Of a stretch of DNA of 64,000 bases, positions 27,828-35,534 are shown in pieces (positions within the stretch are counted from its first letter, which is position 1; every line of letters begins with the position of its first letter). The position numbers and the translations under genes are program-made. The notes under the pieces are model-generated. The model made no database searches and was not told the DNA's origin. It saw nothing but the letters and a program-made list of their open reading frames with translations. The DNA lies in NCBI RefSeq assembly GCF_039523615.1, contig NZ_BAAAFQ010000004.1, positions 744,001 to 808,000 on the forward strand. Reading direction: 5' to 3'. The stretch comes from Psychrosphaera haliotis. Its GTDB lineage: Bacteria; Pseudomonadota; Gammaproteobacteria; Enterobacterales; Alteromonadaceae.

Positions 27828-28508
27828 TTAAGCAGTTTTACTTCTTCGCTTTACTCTTAACAACCCAAATAAGGCAACTGACAGAAGCATTAAGTTTGAA
27901 GGTTCAGAAACACTAGCTGCAGAACCTGATGGTGCGTTTACCGGTGGGTTTGTCACCAATACGTTTTGATAATCAGGATTGTCTCTAACTAATAGTGACG
28001 CATGAGAACCAACGCCAGAGTCTTTATCACGCTTAAAAGCGATGTTAGAAGACGGTCTAAAGTAACCACCTAAGTGACCATATCCAAACTGTCGAGGTTG
28101 ACCAAGATCAAAACCAGTACTGTCTACAAAAGCTACTGCGTAATAAGACGTTTCCGTCGCACCGTTCACTGTTTCAATTTTAGAATACGTTGAACCTAAA
28201 AAGCCTATAAGAGAAGCAAAGCCATCATACTGACGTCCTGAAAAATAATTATCTGGCTCAAAACCCAAATGGTTTTCTACCAATACGTCAAACTCAAGGC
28301 TAGTTGCAAAGCGCCAACCTGTTAAAGAACCATTTAACAATGAAGCTTCAACATCGTTGTAACTTAATCTTTTTGTGAAGCTCAAGTCCAACCAGTCTAA
28401 ACCCGATATATCATCAGTTGTGAAGTCGTCATTGTCTATTAGACCTGCTTTTGCAAACGCCGGAGACAACAGTAAAACAAGAGCAAGTAGAGACGATATT
28501 ATTTTCAT
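27828..28508 (-). CDS. PEP-CTERM-anchored secreted protein
   Basis: A 226-residue protein. The ATG at 28508 (AAGG eight bases upstream) gives a signal peptide, MKIISSLLALVLLLSPAFAKA. The middle contains a DISGLDWLDLS motif and a LTGWRFATSLEF segment found in PEP-CTERM proteins of unknown function. The C-terminus is a PEP-CTERM tripartite signal: SEPSNL, a hydrophobic helix, and RVKRRSK. This signal is read by exosortase/EpsH systems; none is encoded in this window. It is probably an extracellular or biofilm-associated protein. Confidence 0.85.
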   Translation of the reverse strand: MKIISSLLALVLLLSPAFAKAGLIDNDDFTTDDISGLDWLDLSFTKRLSYNDVEASLLNGSLTGWRFATSLEFDVLVENHLGFEPDNYFSGRQYDGFASLIGFLGSTYSKIETVNGATETSYYAVAFVDSTGFDLGQPRQFGYGHLGGYFRPSSNIAFKRDKDSGVGSHASLLVRDNPDYQNVLVTNPPVNAPSGSAASVSEPSNLMLLSVALFGLLRVKRRSKTA

Positions 28509-28926
28509 TATAGCTACCTTTAAATTTGCAACTTTATCCATAAATTTGTTTAACGTTTAATCCAGAACTTTAGTCAAATAAGTTAAAGCTACAGATTTAA
28601 AAGCTAGATTACCTACTAAATTAAAAATTGTAAATTTTTATTACAAAAAAAGTATAAAATTCAAACAGGTGAAAAACTTTGGTTTTACGAAGACAGCCTC
28701 ATTGTTGGTACTTTTTACAACTACTGATTATGTTCCTATTGCCAAAAGAGTTAATTACATGGCTTTAAGTTCAGCACCTCTAGGTCAATATCACAAGTTA
28801 CATAATACTGATCAAACACAAACCAGCGTTAATCGATTTAAAGCTAAATAACTTAGCAAGTTGTTCCGTTAGTATAAATTTTAAGGCGCCTAGTGCGCCT
28901 TTTTGTTTCCAATTTAAATTCTTCGT
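28509..28926. other. Intergenic region with one doubtful short frame
   Basis: These 418 bases separate two genes that end or begin on the - strand. A GTG-initiated frame of 60 residues at 28669-28851 (+) ends just before a terminator-like hairpin. Its protein is not recognisable and the ribosome site is poor. I therefore do not call it a gene. Confidence 0.4.
28883..28904. terminator. Second copy of the GGCGCCTAGTGCGCC terminator
   Basis: AAGGCGC / GCGCCTT around CTAGT, followed by TTTT. The core is identical to the hairpin at 27778-27804. It lies 23 bases past the stop of the glutamate-synthase-like gene (- strand), which it probably terminates. Confidence 0.75.
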
Positions 28927-30495
28927 TTACCACGCATTAGCATTTGCTCGGTGCCAATCCGTTTGCAGCTCTACAGGACAAGACCCTTCTTCAACCAAAC
29001 AATCTTTAGCATATTCAGGATATATTTTGTCGTAAGTAGTCACTGTATTTGCGCTGATGCGTCGGTTAATATGGCTTCGGTTTAACTCTGTCATCTCTTT
29101 TAAGCCGCAAGCGCCTAATAACTCCAATAAATTATGAATGGTGGCTTTGTGGAAATTAAAAACCCGATCGCCTTTTAAGTCGCTATCAAGCCATTTGTAT
29201 CGTGCAGGGTTTTGTGTGGCGATCCCCGTAGGACATTGATCGTTGTTGCAACTTCTTGCCTGAATACAGCCAAGTGCCAGCATCATTCCTCGAGCTGAAT
29301 TCACAGTATCTGCACCTAAAGCCATAATTTTGGCAATGTGAAAGGCTGAAAAGATCTTCGCAGAGGCAATGATCCTGACTTTATCTCTAACACCAACACC
29401 TACCAATGCATTATTCACAAAAACTACAGCTTCGGTCAGTGGCATACCTACCGAATTAGTGAACTCAACAGGCGCCGCCCCGGTGCCACCCTCTGAGCCA
29501 TCAACAGTAATAAAGTCCGGTGTAATCCCAGTTTCTAACATCGCCTTACAAATAGATAAAAACTCGTGAGGTATGCCAATACATAACTTAAAACCAACCG
29601 GTTTACCGCCAGATAACTCACGTAATTGTTCTACAAAATTTAACAAACCAACTGGCGAATCAAAGGCCGAATGAGCCGCTGGAGAAACAACATCAGCTCC
29701 CATAGGCACACTTCTAATTTCTGCAATTTCAGCCGTAAGCTTTTGCGCAGGTAAAATGCCACCATGTCCCGGTTTAGCCCCTTGCGATAGCTTAATTTCT
29801 ATCATTTTAACCACTTCTAAACGTGATTTTTTTCCAAACTCATCGGCATCAAAACCGCCTTCTGACGTTCGGCAACCAAAGTAACCAGTGCCTATTTGCC
29901 AAATAACATCAGCACCATGTTTCAAATGATACGGACTTAAACCACCTTCACCAGTATTGTGCGCAAACCCGCCGGCTTTTGCGCCTTTGTTCAAAGCAAT
30001 AATGGCATTTTTACTCAAGGCACCATAACTCATCGCGGAAATATTAAGGGGAGAAGCTAGGTAAGGCTGCGCGCAGTCAGGTCCTCCAAACTTAATTCTA
30101 GGGTGTTTGTTTTCCATGTGAACCGGATTTAATGAGTGACTAATCCATTCGTATCCCGTTTTATAGACATCAAACTGAGTGCCAAAAGGACGAGTATCTG
30201 ACTCTTGTTTTGCACGTTGATAAACTAACTCTCGGTATTCACGATTAATGGGTCTGCCGCTAATATTGGTTTCAACAAAGTATTGCTGAATTTCAGGGCG
30301 AATTGATTCCATAAAATAGCGCATGTGACCCAACAACGGATAATTCCGTAATAGCGTATGTTTGCGCTGAGTTATATCGACAATAGCAATGACAAACAGC
30401 AGACCTAGCATGGCACACAACCACCACAACTCTAGATATACCGCGCCACTAATAAGGATGCCTAAAAACAATAAAACCGTTATCCGTGTACTCAT
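28927..30495 (-). CDS. FMN-binding glutamate synthase-like membrane protein
   Basis: A 522-residue protein. Two N-terminal hydrophobic segments (about 5-40) anchor it to the membrane. The rest is the FMN-binding (alpha/beta)8 domain of glutamate synthase: NISAMSYGALS, GEGGLSPYH, KPGHGGILP, TVDGSEGGTGAAP and the Fe-S cluster segment CIQARSCNNDQCPTGIAT. The glutaminase domain is absent, so it is not a complete GOGAT. Such short GltB-like oxidoreductases are of uncertain substrate. Its start is 5 bases from the stop of the LRAT-fold gene, suggesting co-transcription. Confidence 0.9.
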   Translation of the reverse strand: MSTRITVLLFLGILISGAVYLELWWLCAMLGLLFVIAIVDITQRKHTLLRNYPLLGHMRYFMESIRPEIQQYFVETNISGRPINREYRELVYQRAKQESDTRPFGTQFDVYKTGYEWISHSLNPVHMENKHPRIKFGGPDCAQPYLASPLNISAMSYGALSKNAIIALNKGAKAGGFAHNTGEGGLSPYHLKHGADVIWQIGTGYFGCRTSEGGFDADEFGKKSRLEVVKMIEIKLSQGAKPGHGGILPAQKLTAEIAEIRSVPMGADVVSPAAHSAFDSPVGLLNFVEQLRELSGGKPVGFKLCIGIPHEFLSICKAMLETGITPDFITVDGSEGGTGAAPVEFTNSVGMPLTEAVVFVNNALVGVGVRDKVRIIASAKIFSAFHIAKIMALGADTVNSARGMMLALGCIQARSCNNDQCPTGIATQNPARYKWLDSDLKGDRVFNFHKATIHNLLELLGACGLKEMTELNRSHINRRISANTVTTYDKIYPEYAKDCLVEEGSCPVELQTDWHRANANAW

Positions 30496-30500
30496 TAAAA

Positions 30501-31043
30501 CTACCCTTTTCTATTGTGTTGCAAAGCCTTTGAAGCTATAACGCCACTGGCAATACCTGCTACCGTGACACTTAAAATCTCTAACCAAGAAGCGTCTTTT
30601 TTTAACAGCGCCGTGCCTACGCCACCAATAAGGCCAGACGTTATTCCGGCATAAACCTGACTAGACCTTAATCCCAATCCCGTAACTAGGTTGATAAAAT
30701 GCTGACAGTTTCGTTCGGTGACCGAATAATCCCATTTACCAATATGGCTGCGCGCTAATTCAAGACTTTTAGGAATAGGCCACAGAGACTTGTGTAAAGC
30801 TTTGTAGGTATTTGCGCATTGAATAACTTCATGGGCGGGCTCTTCACATACAGTACCGGTGCGCTCTGTAGCGGAAATCAGCATGTAAATGCCCTGCTCA
30901 CAACGCCTATCGGATACTAGTGACCAATGCTGATAATCGATAGGTCCAAAACTAAAATCACTTACTAAAATATCGCCTGGTACTAATGCGGTGTAGTCAA
31001 ATACGGCGCACTTTTCGGCTTCTGTTAACGTTAATAATCCCAT
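30501..31043 (-). CDS. LRAT-fold (NlpC/P60 superfamily) membrane protein
   Basis: The protein has 180 residues. The N-terminal GDILVSDFSFGPIDYQHWSLV supplies the His of the LRAT/H-REV107 family (YxHW), and ERNCQHFINLVTG supplies the nucleophile Cys in the family's NCEHF-like motif (about residues 118-124). The C-terminal ~50 residues hold two hydrophobic, Gly-rich segments, likely a membrane anchor. The family includes acyltransferases and phospholipases using a thioester Cys. The substrate here is unknown. It is the first gene of a pair with the FMN glutamate-synthase-like enzyme. Confidence 0.75.
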   Translation of the reverse strand: MGLLTLTEAEKCAVFDYTALVPGDILVSDFSFGPIDYQHWSLVSDRRCEQGIYMLISATERTGTVCEEPAHEVIQCANTYKALHKSLWPIPKSLELARSHIGKWDYSVTERNCQHFINLVTGLGLRSSQVYAGITSGLIGGVGTALLKKDASWLEILSVTVAGIASGVIASKALQHNRKG

Positions 31044-31130
31044 GCATAGTTGTCCTTAAATAAGTCCGGTTAAATCCTTTTCATTTACAATGACTACCAA
31101 TAGCATAAATTTTAAACAGGTGGCAATTAA

Positions 31131-31172
31131 ATAACTAATAACTAATAACTAATAACTAATAACTAATAACTA
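31131..31172. repeat. Six tandem copies of ATAACTA
   Basis: Six perfect copies of the 7-base unit ATAACTA run from 31131 to 31172. They are in the 202-base gap upstream of the LRAT-fold gene and downstream of the MarR gene (both on the - strand). A 7-base unit count change alters promoter spacing, so it could vary expression of the LRAT-fold gene. Confidence 0.9.
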
Positions 31173-31245
31173 GCTAGTTGTTTGTTAGCATTAACATCAA
31201 CTCGTTGGTTAATTGTTACCTGCTTTTCAACTAACATCACCTCAA

Positions 31246-31662
31246 CTAACCGCTTATATTGCTGCGTAGTTTGTTCGCCACCTCAATAAATTGTTCTATT
31301 TGCTCCGAATCAACGCCTTGCACCATGTTATTAAAAGTTTGACGTTCCAATACTTTAAACTTGCTCATAATGTCTTCGCCCTGCTGCGATAAAGATAAAA
31401 GCTGACTGCGCTTATCATTTGGATCATCAGACTTAATAACCAACTCCTGATTTACCAACTCTTTTATTAATCTATTAATTTGAGCTTTGTCTCGACCTAA
31501 AAAATCCGCTAACTTTTGGCCATTACAACCGTCTATTTTTGATATTACTTTTAAAGACTTAAAATGCATAGGCGACAAGTCTAGGTTCAGTTGCTTCACC
31601 TGTTGACCAATATTAAACCTTACCGAATGCATTAACTTAAATAGCGCTTCGCTGAGATCCAT
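31246..31662 (-). CDS. MarR-family transcriptional regulator
   Basis: A 138-residue winged-helix regulator. The recognition helix region is LADFLGRDKAQINRLIKEL (about 51-69), followed by the wing VIKSDDPNDKRSQLLSLSQQG, whose D-x-R pattern is diagnostic. It is divergent from the siderophore-interacting-protein gene. A palindrome at 31759-31773 between them is a candidate operator, so it may repress both. Confidence 0.93.
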   Translation of the reverse strand: MDLSEALFKLMHSVRFNIGQQVKQLNLDLSPMHFKSLKVISKIDGCNGQKLADFLGRDKAQINRLIKELVNQELVIKSDDPNDKRSQLLSLSQQGEDIMSKFKVLERQTFNNMVQGVDSEQIEQFIEVANKLRSNISG

Positions 31663-31758
31663 AACTTCTCCGTTTTAATTTTATAGCTGGATTATTTATC
31701 TGGACTTTCTAGCCGACGTTTTAGTTGGAAATTTAGCCGACATTCTAACCAACAATTA

Positions 31759-31773
31759 GTTGACAATATCAAC
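31759..31773. promoter_or_regulatory. Candidate MarR operator GTTGA-N5-TCAAC
   Basis: GTTGACAATATCAAC is a perfect inverted repeat of 5-bp arms in the divergent promoter region between the MarR gene and the siderophore-interacting-protein gene. Binding by this regulator is inferred from position only. Confidence 0.5.
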
Positions 31774-31863
31774 CAATACAAATATAGTAGACTTTATCAA
31801 CCTAATTGAAACAACTTTAATGCAAAACAACGTTTAAAGCAATAAAACCTAACGGAGAACAAT

Positions 31864-32589
31864 ATGGGACCTACAATGAGAATGACACAAGTAACGTCAG
31901 TAACTAAATTGTCGCCGCATATGACACGGATTGTTTTAGGCGGAAACGACTTAAAAGACTTCCCAACCGACAAAAACAGCGCGCATGTAAAAGCTATTTT
32001 TCCAAATCCAAAAGCAACCGACGGCAAGCCTAAACTTGGCATGTACATAGGCTTTAAAAAGTGGATGCGGTCTTACACCATTCGTGATTTTAACGCAGAA
32101 CGCTTTGAACTGACCCTCGACTTTGCCGTCCATGATCACAAAGGTTTGGCAAGCAACTGGGCTGAAAACGCAAAAGTTGGTGATTATCTAGGAATAGCTG
32201 GGCCTGGCGAAACCAAACACACAAACTTAAATGCAAAAGATCATTTGTTTATTGGCGATCTCACTGCACTGCCAGCCATCGCTGCAACCTTAGAAGACTT
32301 GCCAACAAATGCTATTGGTAGCGCCTGGATTCAAGTGCCAACGTCGTCGGATATTCAACAAATCCAAGCACCTTCTGGTATTGCATTAAATTGGATAGTG
32401 ACATCAGACAAGCTTACGCCAGAGTTTGGCCAAGCACTCGCCACGCAACGTAAAGACTTAAGCGAAACCGCTATTTTTATTGCTGCAGAAGCTAGCGTAG
32501 TCAAAGCATTGAAGTCACAATTAAACGACAACCATGATTACAACAAAAAGAACTTATATGCGAGCGCCTACTGGAATCAAAAGCGCTAG
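31864..32589 (+). CDS. Siderophore-interacting protein, ferric reductase (ViuB/YqjH family)
   Basis: A 241-residue FAD/NAD(P)H-dependent ferric-siderophore reductase. The FAD-binding RSYTIRDF motif (about 64-71) is preceded by MTRIVLGGNDLKDFP. The middle LASNWAENAKVGDYLGIAGPG binds the pyrophosphate. The C-terminal half has GDLTALPAIAATLEDLP. It releases iron from imported siderophores in the cytoplasm. The ATG at 31864 has GGAG seven bases upstream. It is divergent from a MarR regulator. Confidence 0.92.
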   Translation: MGPTMRMTQVTSVTKLSPHMTRIVLGGNDLKDFPTDKNSAHVKAIFPNPKATDGKPKLGMYIGFKKWMRSYTIRDFNAERFELTLDFAVHDHKGLASNWAENAKVGDYLGIAGPGETKHTNLNAKDHLFIGDLTALPAIAATLEDLPTNAIGSAWIQVPTSSDIQQIQAPSGIALNWIVTSDKLTPEFGQALATQRKDLSETAIFIAAEASVVKALKSQLNDNHDYNKKNLYASAYWNQKR

Positions 32590-32618
32590 GGTGAATTCAG
32601 GCAAAGCATCGACTTTGA

Positions 32619-33152
32619 TTAGTCTTTTGCTTTTGCCTGCTTTAAAAGTAATACCGCAAACACAACTTCTGTTATTCCGCCTATAAATGCACCATAAATA
32701 AACTGTGCTCGCAGCAATATACACAACATACCGGCGAACATCAGTAAGCCGCCTAGTGCCCAATACAGTTTGTTTCCATATAGGGTTTGGAATGCTAAAT
32801 ACCTTACACCAATGGCCAATAGCATAATTGGAAAGAACCAAATCAAGCTGAGCTTCGCCACATAAAAAGCCAAAAACAAACCCACAAAAAGAATTATTGT
32901 ACTCTCTAACGCCAACTTCCCAAGCGGGTTGTCTGTGTCATGGGCACCTGAGCGGTTCAGCTTTTTTGCGATTAACACAGACATAGGGTGTATTATCATA
33001 CCGCCAAAAAAAAGCGCTAACATACTGAACTGCGCAGAATGGAAAACACCGACAAGTCCAGCGGTAATCCAAACTAAGCCTGAAATTAATACGCCTGGAG
33101 CACCGCCAAAATAAGCGCTATCCATATTTTTTTGTGCGTCAGAAAACTGCAT
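32619..33152 (-). CDS. Multi-pass membrane protein of unknown function
   Basis: A 177-residue protein with about five to six hydrophobic segments, starting with GVLISGLVWITAGLVGVF (about 20-37). GGMIIHPMSVLIAKKLNRSG is a conserved-looking loop. It resembles uncharacterised DUF7010-type membrane proteins. It is convergent with the siderophore-interacting-protein gene and 29 bases from it. No function can be assigned. Confidence 0.75.
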   Translation of the reverse strand: MQFSDAQKNMDSAYFGGAPGVLISGLVWITAGLVGVFHSAQFSMLALFFGGMIIHPMSVLIAKKLNRSGAHDTDNPLGKLALESTIILFVGLFLAFYVAKLSLIWFFPIMLLAIGVRYLAFQTLYGNKLYWALGGLLMFAGMLCILLRAQFIYGAFIGGITEVVFAVLLLKQAKAKD

Positions 33153-33215
33153 TTAACTTCCTTTTATTTATATTCATGACCTACTTAAGAACATGATTTG
33201 TTTAGGCTATAAAGT

Positions 33216-34574
33216 TTACTTAGCCACACCGGTATTTTGATTATCACGATGGATTTTAGCCCATGTGTTTGTCATTAAGCCGGTGCTGTCAGTTTGAATA
33301 GCAAACACTTTACCCGTTGCACCCGACGACGATAAGTCAGCTTCAGACAAGCCACCAATATACAAAATACCAGAGCTGTCGATAACTGGAGATGACCATG
33401 TGACATTCACTTTTAGGTCATATTGCCACGCTAATGTTCCGGTTGGGGTGTAGGCATAAAGCAAATCAGTTTCTGATGCAAAGTAGATATTACCGTTGTC
33501 GCCAATAGTTGGTGAAACGTATACATCACCTGGGATAGACACTTTCCATTTTACACTTTGGTCATTCATGTCTAGTGCATAAAACTCACTGTTTTCGTTG
33601 CTCTTGGTGCCAAAGTATAAGGTTTCTCTTGATTCATCAATCGCTACCGACGAGCGAATATGCGGCGCTTCAATTACGTTAGGCGTTGTTAATCTAAAGT
33701 CCCATAACAATTCTAGGTTGTCATTAAACGCATATAAAATCCCAGCTTCAGAGCCTAGATAAACATTGCTGTTTGAGTCAACGGCAGGCGAAGACAATAC
33801 TAAATCCCCCTGAAAAGTAGCAATATCATCAAACTCACCGGAGACTTCATAGGTGGTTAAGTTTAACTTAAGTAATCTACCTTCATCGTAATAAACTAGC
33901 TCACCGTTGTTATTTAGCGCACCGTTTACAAAACGATCTTGGCGGCCACTACAGTTACATAAACGTTCAAAAAGTTTATCGCCCGAATCCGCATTAAAAA
34001 CTAAAACATCCAAACCCGTGTAAATAATTTGATCACCCGTTGCCACCACTTTAGTCAAACCAGAACCAGTTTGGCTTCCGTATTCAGATACACGTTTTCG
34101 CCAAATTTCATTTCCCGCACTGCTTAGCGCCACTAGGTCACGATAGCTTTTATTAAATTCGGCGGTACGCTTATCAACAGTAAAGTAGATATTGCCTTTA
34201 TGCACCACTGGACTCGAGCGAACTTCTTCAGCATTAGGTAAGGTGTACTGCCATTTAACATTGCCATTTCGGTCATACGCAGCCATAACGTCGTTACCCG
34301 CTGATGCATTTCTAACATTTTTTGCAGTGCCTACATAAATTGTTTGCTCGTCTGCGCTTAACGCAGGAGAAGAATAATAGGCAAAACTAGTCGTTGGCAG
34401 AGCAGCACCCCAAACTAGTCGAGAACTTGAGCCGCCAGAACCGCCACTGTTTGAGCCGCCGCCTGAACTGCCACCAGACTCACTGCCAGAACTTGACGAG
34501 TCACCACCGCCACCACAGGCCGCTACCACAGAGCTAAAAAGTAGCACTTGCGCTAATTTGAGATAATTGTTCAT
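33216..34574 (-). CDS. PQQ-type beta-propeller lipoprotein
   Basis: A 452-residue protein. The N-terminal signal ends in the lipobox VVAAC (Cys near residue 20), followed by a Gly/Ser-rich linker of ~30 residues. Repeated blades carry the pattern SSPAVDSNSNVYLGSEAG, SSVAIDESRETLYFG, SPTIGDNGNIYFASE and SSPVIDSSGILYIGG, as in PQQ-like/BamB-type propellers. It is probably tethered to the outer membrane or periplasm. The ligand is unknown, and a PQQ site is not evident. Confidence 0.85.
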   Translation of the reverse strand: MNNYLKLAQVLLFSSVVAACGGGGDSSSSGSESGGSSGGGSNSGGSGGSSSRLVWGAALPTTSFAYYSSPALSADEQTIYVGTAKNVRNASAGNDVMAAYDRNGNVKWQYTLPNAEEVRSSPVVHKGNIYFTVDKRTAEFNKSYRDLVALSSAGNEIWRKRVSEYGSQTGSGLTKVVATGDQIIYTGLDVLVFNADSGDKLFERLCNCSGRQDRFVNGALNNNGELVYYDEGRLLKLNLTTYEVSGEFDDIATFQGDLVLSSPAVDSNSNVYLGSEAGILYAFNDNLELLWDFRLTTPNVIEAPHIRSSVAIDESRETLYFGTKSNENSEFYALDMNDQSVKWKVSIPGDVYVSPTIGDNGNIYFASETDLLYAYTPTGTLAWQYDLKVNVTWSSPVIDSSGILYIGGLSEADLSSSGATGKVFAIQTDSTGLMTNTWAKIHRDNQNTGVAK

Positions 34575-34708
34575 TGGGGTGTATCCTTACGTTAGTATTC
34601 TTGGGCTTGTATTTATAATGCGCCACTTTAGTTTATTATTTGCACAAAGTATTGTATTAATTAAAATTTAAACCGCCACAAAAACTTAGTTTTGTGAAAA
34701 GGAACCCC

Positions 34709-35512
34709 ATGAAGAGTTTGTTTGTTAGTTTGATGTGTTTTGCACTTTTGTCGCCTTCGGTATTAGCCGACGAAAAACCAATAAAGCTGACAACAGGTTT
34801 GTGGGAAGGAATTAGCGACCAAGTTGGAATGAATTATAATATCTTAGATGTGAAAGATGACGGCCAGCACGCGTTTTATATTGCGAAGATGGCAAGTGCG
34901 ATGCGTTATATAAAACGAATACCTTTTACTAACAGCGATATTACTTGTACATCAGCAGAGTGTACCTTAAGCCTTAACGACCCTCGTAAAACCAATGAAA
35001 AATATAAAATCATAATATCCCCTCACCTTACTAATTCATTTAAAGTACTGAGCATTATTAGCGTAGATGAAAAGCCAACACTCACAGAAACATATCAATT
35101 AGATAAGAAAGAAGGTAACTCCACCACGCGCGAATTTATGAAGCGATACGGACCAACCATTCAAGCCTTGGACAAATATACTCAAAAGGGTTTGTACGGT
35201 TTTTGGGTTGGGACTTACAACGACGGAACTCAAAAGCAAATGGTGGTATTAAACGCCCAACCAAACCAGCGTTCAGAGTTTGTATTTATGCTAAACGGCG
35301 GTTCTAATGCCACTATCGAAACGTATTTTAAAGACAGTGACATTGCCACTTCTAATACCTTCACGCGCATTTCAACAAGCCACAAAACTTTTGCAAACCA
35401 AATTATATTGCATCAACAAAACAAGAATATAATAATCGGCCACATGTATTCGTATCACAAGGGACAAGTACTGCAAACGGCCACGTTTGAGTTATATCGG
35501 GTGAAGCGTTAG
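34709..35512 (+). CDS. Secreted protein of unknown function
   Basis: A 267-residue protein. The ATG at 34709 has AAGGA upstream and gives signal peptide MKSLFVSLMCFALLSPSVLA. An in-frame GTG at 34694 is less likely. The mature region has two similar halves: TGLWEGISDQV near the start and YGFWVGTYNDGT in the middle. These suggest a lipocalin-like internal duplication. Two Cys (ITCTSAECTL) may form a disulfide. I cannot name the family. Confidence 0.65.
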   Translation: MKSLFVSLMCFALLSPSVLADEKPIKLTTGLWEGISDQVGMNYNILDVKDDGQHAFYIAKMASAMRYIKRIPFTNSDITCTSAECTLSLNDPRKTNEKYKIIISPHLTNSFKVLSIISVDEKPTLTETYQLDKKEGNSTTREFMKRYGPTIQALDKYTQKGLYGFWVGTYNDGTQKQMVVLNAQPNQRSEFVFMLNGGSNATIETYFKDSDIATSNTFTRISTSHKTFANQIILHQQNKNIIIGHMYSYHKGQVLQTATFELYRVKR

Positions 35513-35534
35513 TTTGTGGAGGTAAGCTTAAACC

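Noticed and set aside
28669..28851. A GTG-started 60-residue frame ending before a hairpin
   Set aside because: There is no clear ribosome site and no family resemblance, and the hairpin is better explained as terminator of the gene on the other strand.
31131..31172. CRISPR-like repeat
   Set aside because: The 7-base units are directly adjacent with no spacers, so it is a microsatellite. No array with spacers was seen anywhere.
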